From CATOSP01 sp034422355 (GTDB taxonomy: Bacteria; Chloroflexota; Dehalococcoidia; Lucifugimonadales; UBA3495): a stretch of DNA of 64,000 nt. The position numbers and the translations under genes are program-made. The stretch covers positions 19,358 to 83,357 of the forward strand of contig DAOUJS010000066.1 of the NCBI GenBank assembly GCA_034422355.1. Reading direction: 5' to 3'. This document shows, piece by piece, positions 1-8,879 of this stretch; the stretch's first letter is position 1, and every line of letters starts with the position of its first letter. The notes below the pieces were generated by a model that was not told the DNA's origin, ran no database searches, and worked only from the letters and a program-made list of their open reading frames with translations.

Positions 1-995
1 GCCTGAAGCAGCTATTCCCGTCTCGAGTCTCGACCTTCACGCTGGACGAGGAGAGTTCCCGCCGCCGCAGGTCGTCCATCGACGACGTGGTCCGGATAGG
101 CTACGGGGACATCGAGCCGGAAGACATCGAGATGCTGCGGGAGACCCTGAACCTGTCCGAGGTGGCGGCGTCCGCGGCTTTCAACCTTCAGCAACGGTTC
201 GGCCAGCGGGAATGGATGCGCACATTCCTGGAGCACGAGGGACGAGAGTCATTGATCGAACTGTCGAATGACATACAGGTCCAGTCCGCCGCGTTGGGGG
301 CATTGTACAACCGGCTAACCCGTCTCAAGCGCTTCGGTTTCCTGGTCGAGAGCGAAGGAGGCAACGCCGCGGAGCGCATCATCGAACACCTGGAACGGGG
401 CCAGCACGTTGTCCTGGAGTTCGGCAGGTACGGACGCGACCTGACCGCTTACATGCTGGTCACCAACCTGCTCTCCCGGCGCATCCACGAACGGTACGTG
501 GAGCGAAAAGAAGAGGCCGAGGGCGGCCAGGGCAGGGACCCGAGGCCGCTGGTGATAGTCATCGAAGAGGCCCACAAGTTCCTCAGCCCATCCGTGGCCA
601 GCCACACTATTTTCGGCACCATCGCACGAGAGTTGCGCAAGTACAACGTAACGCTGATGGTCATCGACCAGAGACCGAGCGCCATCGACGCCGAGGTGAT
701 GAGCCAGTTGGGCACTCGTTTGACCTGCCTGCTGGACAACGACCGCGACATCGAGGCGGTTCTTTCAGGAACTTCCGGCAGCCGGCAACTGCGGACGGTG
801 CTTTCGAGACTTGAGGCGAAGCAGCAGGCGTTGATATTCGGCCATGCTGTGCCCATGCCGGTGGTGGTGCGGACCAGGGAATACGGCTCCGCCGAGTCCT
901 ATGAGCAGTTGAGCCGGGGGCCGGTCAGCGCGAGGTCCAGCGGGGTTGAGACCCCAGAGGAGCAGTTGGAGCGGGAAATAGCCGACCTGTTTTAG
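1..995 (+). CDS. HerA-like ATPase, C-terminal part (5' end outside window)
   Basis: The frame is open from the left edge, so the start and the Walker A motif lie outside the window. The visible part carries a hydrophobic Walker B strand ending in E-E-A-H (IVIEEAHKF, about 540-575) and a sensor-like segment VIDQRPSAI. It ends in the conserved HerA tail in which the nucleotide-dependent domain is followed by FGHAVPMPVVVRTREY. HerA/FtsK-superfamily hexameric ATPases of this type translocate DNA and usually work with the NurA nuclease in end resection; no NurA is visible here. The first in-frame start codon inside the window (GTG at 87) is internal. Family assignment is firm. The precise role is inferred. 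Confidence 0.85.
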   Translation, partial: LKQLFPSRVSTFTLDEESSRRRRSSIDDVVRIGYGDIEPEDIEMLRETLNLSEVAASAAFNLQQRFGQREWMRTFLEHEGRESLIELSNDIQVQSAALGALYNRLTRLKRFGFLVESEGGNAAERIIEHLERGQHVVLEFGRYGRDLTAYMLVTNLLSRRIHERYVERKEEAEGGQGRDPRPLVIVIEEAHKFLSPSVASHTIFGTIARELRKYNVTLMVIDQRPSAIDAEVMSQLGTRLTCLLDNDRDIEAVLSGTSGSRQLRTVLSRLEAKQQALIFGHAVPMPVVVRTREYGSAESYEQLSRGPVSARSSGVETPEEQLEREIADLF

Positions 996-1003
996 CCTGT
1001 GGC

Positions 1004-1360
1004 CTATTTTAATAGTCCGTCCACTGGGACCAACCGCCGGTGTACCGGGTCCACGGCAAAGCCAAGAAGCTCCAACGACGTCGCCCCCAAGAGAGGTGAG
1101 ACTCCCTCCGGGCCAAAAACCACCAAAGCGATGGACTGTTCGCCATCTACCTGGACCCTTGCATAACCTATCGGATATTCCACGATCCTGTCGTCCGCCA
1201 CCTCAAGCCTTCGCGTCCCTTCAGGCTCTATTTGCAATTGGTCCAGCAGTCCGACCGGCAAGAGTGTATATGTAGCGCCTGTGTCAACCGTGGCTTCGAC
1301 ATCAACGAAGTTTCGTCCAGCCAGGTCACCGACCCTTAGTTGCACCGAAAACGTCCCCAT
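1004..1360 (-). CDS. Clan AA (retropepsin-like) aspartic protease, single domain
   Basis: This 118-residue protein has a D-T-G-A active-site motif at residues 26-29 (VEATVDTGATYTLLP). A second conserved block, SPLLGATSLELLGFAVDP, follows near the C-terminus, as in the bacterial single-domain retropepsin-like proteases. Such proteins must dimerise, because each chain supplies one catalytic Asp. There is no signal peptide or membrane segment, so it is probably cytoplasmic. It sits tail to tail with the HerA-like gene and shortly downstream of two CoA-transferase genes on the same strand. Its substrate is unknown. An AGGAG lies upstream of the ATG. Confidence 0.8.
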   Translation of the reverse strand: MGTFSVQLRVGDLAGRNFVDVEATVDTGATYTLLPVGLLDQLQIEPEGTRRLEVADDRIVEYPIGYARVQVDGEQSIALVVFGPEGVSPLLGATSLELLGFAVDPVHRRLVPVDGLLK

Positions 1361-1385
1361 CTCACCAGGCTCCTGTCAAATTCTA

Positions 1386-2699
1386 TTAAGGAACATCGTC
1401 AGCGTAGTCCATGCCTATGTGTCCCTGCCGCTCGAACTCAGCGTACTCCTCATCGGAGTAGTTGAGCAGCGTCTTGTAGACGTACTCGTTGTCCTCGCCC
1501 AAACGGACCGGCCCGCGCCGGATTGGCATCGGAATCTCGGACAGCTTATACGGCGTTCCGGGATAGCGGTGCGTCCCTGCGTCCTCCTGGGTCACCTCCT
1601 CGAAAATCCCCCGTTTCTCCAAATGCGGGTCGCGGTAGGCATCGCGCTGGTCCAGCACCGGCCCGGCAGCGATTCCAGCCCCCTGCAACAGGTGCATAAT
1701 CTCGTAATTGTCACGCCCGCTGGTCCACTCCGCGATGTGTCTGTCAATCTCGGCCTGGCGATGATAGCGGCCCAAGGCATCTTGAAATCGAGTGTCCTTG
1801 GCCCATTCGGGACTGCCCATAGCCTCGACCAAGGCATCCCAGTCCCGGTCTCCGAAGATAGTGACCGTCACCCATCGGTCGTCACCCCGGCAGGGGTAAC
1901 AACCCTGGACTGCAAATGGGTGCCGGTTACCGATGGTGCTCGCGCTCCGCCCGTTCATCGAGTAGTCCAGGAAGGGTTGGCCCATGAACGGCAGCACGTT
2001 CTCGGCCTGGGACAGCTCGATCAACTGACCCTTGCCGGTGCGGTTCCGGTAGTGCAGTGCGGCCATGACCGCGAAGGCTCCCTGGGTCCCGGCGGTGGCG
2101 TCGGACATGAGAACGCTGCTGTTCGCGGTCGGGTCCATGTCCTCGTAGCCGCGCAGCATTGTATGTCCCACCACCCCTTCAATGTGCAGCCCGAAGGCCC
2201 GGTAGTTCTGGTACTGGCCGTCGTTGCTGTAGGCCGGCATACGGAGCATGATGATTTCCGGGTTCTCCCCCCTCAGCAGTTCGTAGGATATACCCAGCTT
2301 CTCCATAGTCTCAGTAGGGTTGTTCTCCACGAAAACGTCGCTGATTTTCAGCAACCGCTTGAAGATGTCCATCCCGCCGGGACGCAGCAGGTCCAGGGTG
2401 ACGCTGCGCTTGTTCCGGGCATGGGCGTTGAACAGCGGGAAACGATTCCAGGGCCGCTTGCCGGGCTGCCGGTCAGGTGTCCCTCCGGCGAAAGAACCCA
2501 GGGACTTCAGCATAGCCTCGGTGGGATGGGCCATGGACCCTCTGCCCAAGGGAACGAAGGTGTTGATTGTCTCGACCCGGATCACCTCGGCCCCCAGGTC
2601 CGCCAGGAAAGACGTGCAGTAGGGACCGGCCCAGACCACGGTGATGTCCAGGACTCGGACGCCAGTCAACGGTAAGTAAGCCACGCAATCTCTGTCCAA
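1386..2699 (-). CDS. Family III CoA-transferase (CaiB/BaiF), subunit with catalytic Asp
   Basis: The 437-residue protein has the family III fold signatures: an N-terminal VRVLDITVVWAGPYCTSFLADLGAEV-type block, VFVENNPTETMEKLGI, and an Asp at residue 200 (LMSDATAGTQGAF). That Asp aligns with the aspartate that forms the acyl-enzyme anhydride in formyl-CoA transferase. The family moves CoA between carboxylic acids; the substrates here are unknown. It follows the second CoA-transferase gene by 10 bp on the same strand, so the two are probably co-transcribed. The TTG at 2699 is preceded by GGCGGA; a GTG at 2684 is an alternative start. Confidence 0.9.
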   Translation of the reverse strand: MDRDCVAYLPLTGVRVLDITVVWAGPYCTSFLADLGAEVIRVETINTFVPLGRGSMAHPTEAMLKSLGSFAGGTPDRQPGKRPWNRFPLFNAHARNKRSVTLDLLRPGGMDIFKRLLKISDVFVENNPTETMEKLGISYELLRGENPEIIMLRMPAYSNDGQYQNYRAFGLHIEGVVGHTMLRGYEDMDPTANSSVLMSDATAGTQGAFAVMAALHYRNRTGKGQLIELSQAENVLPFMGQPFLDYSMNGRSASTIGNRHPFAVQGCYPCRGDDRWVTVTIFGDRDWDALVEAMGSPEWAKDTRFQDALGRYHRQAEIDRHIAEWTSGRDNYEIMHLLQGAGIAAGPVLDQRDAYRDPHLEKRGIFEEVTQEDAGTHRYPGTPYKLSEIPMPIRRGPVRLGEDNEYVYKTLLNYSDEEYAEFERQGHIGMDYADDVP

Positions 2700-2709
2700 T
2701 GCAATCCGC

Positions 2710-3921
2710 CTAGATTACGCCCAACGCTCTCAGCCGGACCATGTCTTCGGAGGAGTAACCCAAGCCCGCCAGCACTTCGCCATTGTGCTGACCCAACATG
2801 GGCGCAGGGCGGCGTATGCTCCAAGGCGATTCAGACATGGTGAACGGCCTTCCGGGATAATCAAGCGGCCCCGTTTCCGGGTGGCCGATCCGGGCGAATG
2901 CGCCGCGCCTCAGAAACTCCGGGTCGTGGGCCAAGTCCTCCATAGTGTTCAAAGGGGCGCTCAGGACCCGAGATTCCTGGGCAGTATGCCATGCCTCGTA
3001 CTTGGTCCGCTCCAGCGTCCACATAAGGAACATCGGCTCGAACTCTTCCTGAAGGTCAGGGTCCGATTGGGCCTCCGGCTCGTGCCACCTGGGGTCTTCC
3101 AGGAACTCCGGCGTTCCCATCATCCGCACGGCCCTGGGAAAGTAGTTCCTTGAGCCGGTGATCTGGAAATAGCCGTCGGCGCAGGGGTACACGCCATTGG
3201 GATACCCGGCTGTCCTCAAGGGAGAACGCCCCAGGACATCCCCGGTATACTGGTAGGTAAGCAGCATACTCATCCGGCGGTCGATGGAACCGATCTGCGT
3301 CTCCATCAGGGAAACGTCCACCTGCTGCCCCAGGCCCTGGAGCCTGGAAGCGAACAGCGCCCCCATCGTCGCCACCGCAGCCGTACCCCCACCCTGGTAC
3401 AGGTGTACGTTGACCCCCAGCTTGAGCGGCTCCCGTTCGTCCAGGCCGGTGGAGTACATCTCCCCGCCCATTCCGTAAACCATGATCTCCGCGCTGCGAA
3501 AGTCCCTGTATGGCCCGGTCTGGCCGAAGTTGGATATGGAGGTCATTACCAGGGAAGGATTCACCCCGCGCAGAGCCTCATATCCCAGCCCGAACCGTTC
3601 CATCGTGCCGGGCCGGAAGTTCTCGACGAGAATATCCGCTTCCGCAGCCAACTCCTTGACCACGTTAACGCCCGCCTGCGTTTTCAGGTCGAGCGTGGTC
3701 CCCCGCTTGTTGGTGTTCAGATGCAGGAAGATACCGCTGCGCTCCCGGTGCGGAACATCCCCGGGAAATGGCCCCATGCTCCGGGCCGAATCGCCTGCGC
3801 CTGGGCGCTCAACCTTGATAACGTCCGCGCCGTAGTCGGCCAGCAGCTTGGTGCAGTAAGGCCCTGCTATGTGCTGGGTCAGGTCAATTACCTTGACGTC
3901 CTCCAATGCCAGGTCGGGCAC
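2710..3921 (-). CDS. Family III CoA-transferase (CaiB/BaiF), subunit lacking the catalytic Asp
   Basis: The 403-residue protein has clear family III blocks: KVIDLTQHIAGPYCTKLLADYGADV at the N-terminus, ILVENFRPGTMERFGLGYE in the middle and GLGQQVDVSLMET later. Counting back from the conserved alanine-leucine block, the position of the nucleophilic Asp is Leu174 (HLYQGGGTAA), whereas the neighbouring paralogue has Asp there. It therefore may be a structural or regulatory partner of a heteromeric CoA-transferase, or may use another residue. The GTG start follows GGAGG at a good distance. It is the first gene of a likely two-gene transcript that diverges from the fumarylacetoacetate hydrolase-family gene. 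Confidence 0.88.
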   Translation of the reverse strand: MPDLALEDVKVIDLTQHIAGPYCTKLLADYGADVIKVERPGAGDSARSMGPFPGDVPHRERSGIFLHLNTNKRGTTLDLKTQAGVNVVKELAAEADILVENFRPGTMERFGLGYEALRGVNPSLVMTSISNFGQTGPYRDFRSAEIMVYGMGGEMYSTGLDEREPLKLGVNVHLYQGGGTAAVATMGALFASRLQGLGQQVDVSLMETQIGSIDRRMSMLLTYQYTGDVLGRSPLRTAGYPNGVYPCADGYFQITGSRNYFPRAVRMMGTPEFLEDPRWHEPEAQSDPDLQEEFEPMFLMWTLERTKYEAWHTAQESRVLSAPLNTMEDLAHDPEFLRRGAFARIGHPETGPLDYPGRPFTMSESPWSIRRPAPMLGQHNGEVLAGLGYSSEDMVRLRALGVI

Positions 3922-4133
3922 AGGTCCTCCTTTGCGCCGGTTCCGCCATTCTCAAAATCGCTGGTCTGATGAGACCGCAGCCATGAATATAACGCCACGG
4001 GGATACGCCCGCAACTACCACGGCCAGTGTTATCAGATACCCGTGAGGCATGGGGTTATAATGCCTCCAACAGGAATGGTGCGAAGGTGATGCCCAGCGT
4101 TTTGACCCCTGGCCAGTAAGGAGGCTAACAGAC

Positions 4134-4931
4134 ATGATTTGGTGCAGGTTTCAAATCGGAGAGGATTCGACCCAACGAAGGACCAGTTTCGGCATCGTGG
4201 AGGACGACCGGGTGACCGAGGTCTGGGGAAACCCCCTGGGAGACTACGCGGTGTCAAACCACGTCTATTCCCTGGACGAGGTCAAACTGCTCGCGCCCAT
4301 AAAGCCGGGGATGCTATACGCCGCCGGGCCCAACTACCGGGGGCATGTCGAAGGCATGGCCGCCCGGCGGGGAGCGCCTCCAAGCTACCCTGACAGGCCC
4401 TCGCCAAACTACCGTTCCGTCCATGCAATCATCGGCGCCGGGGAGAACATCGTCGTCCCCAGAGATTGCTCCGGGGCGGTGCAGCCCGAGGGCCAGCTTG
4501 CCGTAGTCATTGGCAGGAAGGCCCGCAACGTCCCGGTCAGCGAGGCCATCGATTATGTCTTCGGATACACCATCGGCAACGACATAAGCCAGCGCCCCTG
4601 GCAGCAGGCCGACCGCACCATGTTCCGGGGCAAGAACTGCGACACCTGGAAACCGATGGGGCCGTGGATTGTCACCGGGCTGGACCCCAAGGGGTTCCGC
4701 ATAATCGTGCGCCACAACGGGGAAGTCTGGGAGGACTTCTCCTCAGCAGACCAAATATGGGACACCGCCACCTGGATCAGCGAGTTGAGCAAATATGCCA
4801 CCCTGCATCCTGGGGACGTCCTATGGATGGGCACCGAAGGCGCAGACGGCGACATGTTTCCCGGCGACACCATCGAAGTGGAAATCAGCGGCATCGGAAC
4901 CCTCCGCAATTACGTGGTGGCCGAGGAGTAG
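4134..4931 (+). CDS. Fumarylacetoacetate hydrolase-family protein
   Basis: The 265-residue length and sequence match the C-terminal FAH fold used by acylpyruvases, oxaloacetate decarboxylases and 2-hydroxyhepta-diene-dioate isomerases. Recognisable parts are MLYAAGPNYRGHVE, VQPEGQLAVVIGRKAR, the metal-site block YTIGNDISQRPWQ and a C-terminal GDTIEVEISGIGTL. The usual metal-binding E-x-E appears as E119-G-Q121, so the second acidic ligand is glutamine; Asp150 is kept. An AAGGAGG box precedes the ATG. It is transcribed away from the CoA-transferase pair and toward the fused hydantoinase, which suggests a shared catabolic theme. The substrate cannot be told from sequence. Confidence 0.88.
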   Translation: MIWCRFQIGEDSTQRRTSFGIVEDDRVTEVWGNPLGDYAVSNHVYSLDEVKLLAPIKPGMLYAAGPNYRGHVEGMAARRGAPPSYPDRPSPNYRSVHAIIGAGENIVVPRDCSGAVQPEGQLAVVIGRKARNVPVSEAIDYVFGYTIGNDISQRPWQQADRTMFRGKNCDTWKPMGPWIVTGLDPKGFRIIVRHNGEVWEDFSSADQIWDTATWISELSKYATLHPGDVLWMGTEGADGDMFPGDTIEVEISGIGTLRNYVVAEE

Positions 4932-4949
4932 CGAGAACGCCGATATGGT

Positions 4950-7900
4950 CTACCCCGTCACATAACCATTCTTAACGTCCCAGTCGCGGGATGATTTGGC
5001 TCGCCGGGCCGGGTCTCCGAACCCGCCGCCGCCCGAGGACAAGCAGACTATGCGGTCTCCGATATTGACCGTTACCCCCGTCTCCTTTGAACCCAGCACC
5101 CTGTCTGTCCCGTTGGAAACTATCTTGTACAGGTGCGGCAGACCCGGTTCGGCCCCGAACAGTCCAAACGGCGGCACGATTACCCCATCGCCGGCCGTGT
5201 TCAGCAGGGCAGGTCCTCCGCCTTCATAGACCAGATCGCAGAGCGCGCCCAGTCCTCCTCGCCACTCCCCATCCCCGCCGGAATCCGCGCGCAGCTCGTG
5301 CTTGCGGATGAAGAAGGGGAACCGCTCCTCGGTGACCTCGATGCTGGGCGACCGGATGCCCCCCGCCACGTTCACCTCTCCGACCCCCGTCCAGCCGTCG
5401 TATCCCTGGGATGCCCCGCCGCCGCCCCGCGCCAGGAAGAAGTGCCAGATGAAACGCCGTCCAGTGCGGGGGTCGGAGCCGGTTATCGCGTAGCGAAGCC
5501 GACGGGAGAACCCCGCCGATACCGCATGGGGCACTGCCGGGGCCAACGCCCGGAACACCGCCTCCACAATCTCCTCGGCGCAATGATTGGTACTCATACA
5601 CACCGGGGCCGGTGAGTTCGCGTTGACCACCAGGCCCTTGGGAGCTACAACCTGCACCGGGCGCATCGACCCTTCGTTCCGGGGAACGTCCGACGGAGCA
5701 AGATACATGATGGCGGCGTGGGCCAGCGACCGCGTGTTCGCGTAGGCGCTGTTGATGAACCCGGTAACCTGGGGGCTGGACTCGCCCAGGTCGATGGTCA
5801 TCGAGTCCCCGGCGATGGTCACCCTGGCCCGGATGGGAATCAGCCTGGTGTCGAACCCGTCATCGTCGACGAAGGACTCTCCGTGGTACACGCCGTCGGG
5901 CCAGCCGGAAATAAACCGCCGCACCTGGCTTTCCGTGGCAGCCAGGATGCCATCCACTGCCGAAAGCAGCCGCCCAGGCCCATAGCTCTCCAGCAATGCC
6001 TGGATGCGCTGTGTTGCGATCATCACCGAGCCGATTTGGGCGTTCAGATCACCCAGGAAATTCTCCGGCTGACGCACGTTGGCGGACAACATCTGGAGCA
6101 CATCCTGCCGGGGATTCCCGCGGTCGTAGAGCCGCAGCGGTGGAATCCGCAGACCCTCGTGGAATATCTCGCTGGCCGCGGGGTTGTACCCGCCGTGCGT
6201 CCCGCCGCCAACATCGCTGTGGTGAGCGCGGTTGACCCCATAGAAAAGCAGTTGCCCTTGATGGAATACGGGTTGGATGATAGTTATGTCCGGCAGATGG
6301 CTGCCGCCGTAATAGGGATCGTTCAGGATGAAAAGGTCACCCTCGGAAATGTCATCCCCGAAGTAGTCCCGCACCGCGGCCCCGGCCACCGGGAGAGCGC
6401 TGATGTGAACGGGAATCCCCTCGCCCTGGGCCACCAACTGGCAATCGGCGTCCAGTATGGCAGTGGAGAAGTCCCTGCTGGAGTTCAGTATCTGCGACAT
6501 CGAAGTCCGCAGCATCACCTCGGTCATCTCCAGGGCAATCGACTCCAACCTGTGCTCGATGACCGCCAGGGTGATCGGGTCCCCGGCGCCGTCGGAACCG
6601 GCCATGCCGGGAGCGGACTGCGGGCTGTCCATACCGATGAACATATCCACTCCGCCCATCCGGTCAACCACCGCCCGGTCTCCGTCCTCCAGCACGACGG
6701 TAGTAAAGTCCGACTCCAGGATGCACGGGCCTTCAATTTCCGCCTCCGCCGGCAGCCTGCCCATGTCATAGACCGGGACTTCGAGCCACTCTCCGAAGAA
6801 TGCCCTGCGCGTGCCCTTCTGCTCGACTGTCGAATCCGGCGGCGGCGAAGATGGCAGGGATACACGAGGGAGTTTCCCCACAGCGGTCACTCGCAGGGTC
6901 ACCAGGCGCACTTCCTGGTCCTGCTGACGGTAGGAGTACAACTCCTGGTAACGCCTGTGGAAGTTGGCTTCCCACTCGGCAAGCAGGGCATTATCGTCCT
7001 GTCCCAGGTCCGGCAACGGGACGTTCACCTCGTATATCTGGTCCAGGTAGCGCATATCCGCCGATGCCTGTACCTCGACGGCCTCTATACTCTCATCTTC
7101 CTCCTCGTCGAGTTTGCGCCGGCCCTCTGCCTCAAGTTCGGACAGTATCGACCTGACCTCCGCAAGGTCGATGGCGTCGAGGCTGACCGGGTGGGACCGG
7201 GAGAAGTCGTACTTCAGATCGGTGCATAGCATCCCATAGGCCGAGAGCACAGGAGCGGCGCAGGGAATGCAGACCCTTTCGACCTGCAACTGACGCGCTA
7301 CCTGCCCGGCCTGAAGCCCGGATGCCCCGCCAAATGCCATCAGGGCGAACTCCCGCGGGTCCACTCCCCGCTGCACCGACATCAGCCGGATGCCCTCGGC
7401 GATGGACGTGGACACCACTCTGCTCACGCCATGAGCCGCCTCAACCGTCGAAAGACCCAGCGGCCGGGCGATGTGACTCTCCAGCGCATCCTCAGCCAGG
7501 CCGAGATCGAGGGACTCCCTCCCGCCCAGGAAGTTTGCTGGGTCGAGGTAGCCCAAGACCAGGTTGGCGTCGGTCACCGTGGGGGCGGCCCCGCCCTTGC
7601 CATAACAGGCAGGGCCAGGGTCTGCGCCCGCGCTGTCCGGCCCAACATGGAGAAGCCCGCCTTCGTCCACCCGTGCGATGCTGCCGCCGCCCGCGCCCAG
7701 GGTATGGATGTCGATCATCGGCACCGAGATTTTCCATCCCGCCTCGAATTTCTCGGTAGTCAGGTGGGGAACGCCGTCTTCAACCAGGGATATATCGGTG
7801 CTGGTCCCGCCCATGTCGAAAGCAATGATTCTGGAGCGCCCAAGCTGAGCACCGAGAAAGGCAGCGGCGTTGACACCGCCCGCTGGGCCGGACAGTATCG

Positions 7901-8681
7901 CCCGTACCGGCTGCCGCATTGACTCCTCTATCGGCGCAACACCCCCGTTGGACTGCATGATCAGCACGTCTCGCATCTGCCGGTATGGGTCAAGACGCTG
8001 CCGGAGCCGGTCCAGGTAGTCGCTGAACACGGGACCGACGTAGGAATTGATTACCGTGGTGCTGAGGCGGTCGAATTCCTTGATCTGCGGAATGATCTCC
8101 TGTGACAGAGAGGTGTAAGAGCCGGGGAACCTGTCGCGCACCCGTTGAGCAGCCTGCCGTTCGTGCGCGGGATTCAGATAGGAAAACAGGAAACAGACGG
8201 CCAGCGCATTAACCCCTTCTTCCTCAAAGAAGTCCAGCGCCCGGTCCAGGTCCTCCATGTCCAAGGGGGTGTGAACGCTCCCGTCAGCCCGGACCCTCTC
8301 GCTGACGCCCAAACGGAGGTAACGAGGCACAAGGGGCGCGAAGGGCGGCATCCGGAGGTTATACCGGTCCTCCTTCAACCCCTCCCGCATCTCCAGCAAG
8401 TCCCGGAAGCCCTCGGTGGTGATCAGTCCAACCTTCGCCCCCTTGCGTTCCACCAGGGTGTTGGTCGCAACGGTGGTCCCGTGGATCACCAGCGCCGTCT
8501 CTTCCAGCAGGTCCGGCAACGATATGCCGTACTCACCCGCGACCAGGGCCAACCCCGCCATAGCGCCCTGTGAGGGGTCATCGGGTGTTGATGGGGTCTT
8601 GAAATACCGGGGCGCGGCCTCCTCCTGGACCACCACAAGGTCGGTGAAGGTGCCGCCAACGTCGATGCCAATCTTGAACAT
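4950..8681 (-). CDS. Fused hydantoinase/oxoprolinase (HyuA-HyuB)
   Basis: This 1243-residue protein joins two normally separate subunits. Residues 1 to about 690 are HyuA: an actin-like ATPase start (IGIDVGGTFTDLVV), IHGTTVATNTLVERKGAKVG and a glycine-rich AFDMGGTSTDISLV block. From about residue 700 (DPITLAVIEHRLESIA) it is HyuB, with GDLFILNDPYYGGSHLPDI, NRAHHSDVGG and a glycine-rich C-terminus. The family opens cyclic amides such as 5-oxoproline or hydantoins with ATP, or carboxylates ketones. The fusion has the domain order of eukaryotic-type 5-oxoprolinase. The ATG follows GAGAGG. The substrate is not determinable. Confidence 0.92.
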   Translation of the reverse strand: MFKIGIDVGGTFTDLVVVQEEAAPRYFKTPSTPDDPSQGAMAGLALVAGEYGISLPDLLEETALVIHGTTVATNTLVERKGAKVGLITTEGFRDLLEMREGLKEDRYNLRMPPFAPLVPRYLRLGVSERVRADGSVHTPLDMEDLDRALDFFEEEGVNALAVCFLFSYLNPAHERQAAQRVRDRFPGSYTSLSQEIIPQIKEFDRLSTTVINSYVGPVFSDYLDRLRQRLDPYRQMRDVLIMQSNGGVAPIEESMRQPVRAILSGPAGGVNAAAFLGAQLGRSRIIAFDMGGTSTDISLVEDGVPHLTTEKFEAGWKISVPMIDIHTLGAGGGSIARVDEGGLLHVGPDSAGADPGPACYGKGGAAPTVTDANLVLGYLDPANFLGGRESLDLGLAEDALESHIARPLGLSTVEAAHGVSRVVSTSIAEGIRLMSVQRGVDPREFALMAFGGASGLQAGQVARQLQVERVCIPCAAPVLSAYGMLCTDLKYDFSRSHPVSLDAIDLAEVRSILSELEAEGRRKLDEEEDESIEAVEVQASADMRYLDQIYEVNVPLPDLGQDDNALLAEWEANFHRRYQELYSYRQQDQEVRLVTLRVTAVGKLPRVSLPSSPPPDSTVEQKGTRRAFFGEWLEVPVYDMGRLPAEAEIEGPCILESDFTTVVLEDGDRAVVDRMGGVDMFIGMDSPQSAPGMAGSDGAGDPITLAVIEHRLESIALEMTEVMLRTSMSQILNSSRDFSTAILDADCQLVAQGEGIPVHISALPVAGAAVRDYFGDDISEGDLFILNDPYYGGSHLPDITIIQPVFHQGQLLFYGVNRAHHSDVGGGTHGGYNPAASEIFHEGLRIPPLRLYDRGNPRQDVLQMLSANVRQPENFLGDLNAQIGSVMIATQRIQALLESYGPGRLLSAVDGILAATESQVRRFISGWPDGVYHGESFVDDDGFDTRLIPIRARVTIAGDSMTIDLGESSPQVTGFINSAYANTRSLAHAAIMYLAPSDVPRNEGSMRPVQVVAPKGLVVNANSPAPVCMSTNHCAEEIVEAVFRALAPAVPHAVSAGFSRRLRYAITGSDPRTGRRFIWHFFLARGGGGASQGYDGWTGVGEVNVAGGIRSPSIEVTEERFPFFIRKHELRADSGGDGEWRGGLGALCDLVYEGGGPALLNTAGDGVIVPPFGLFGAEPGLPHLYKIVSNGTDRVLGSKETGVTVNIGDRIVCLSSGGGGFGDPARRAKSSRDWDVKNGYVTG

Positions 8682-8879
8682 GGGTGTTACCTCTCAGTTT
8701 CTCCTCGTTTCATAGAGACTTGCTCGGAGACTTGCCCAGTATCCGGTATTGCAATCCACAGGTCGAGCCTGTCCTGTGCGCCCCGGTGGTGGGCATGTAC
8801 AAGACTCGCATATACTATGCTCCGCCATATGCTCAAGCAATGGCCGGACAATCCGAACATGAAACGGGGAGACCTTCTG

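Noticed and set aside
1281..2675. 464-codon open frame opposite the first CoA-transferase
   Set aside because: It mirrors the codon pattern of the real gene and has no conserved motif.
5718..7229. 503-codon open frame opposite the fused hydantoinase
   Set aside because: It has no family-like motifs and lies fully inside a strong coding gene on the other strand; long antisense frames are common at this GC content.
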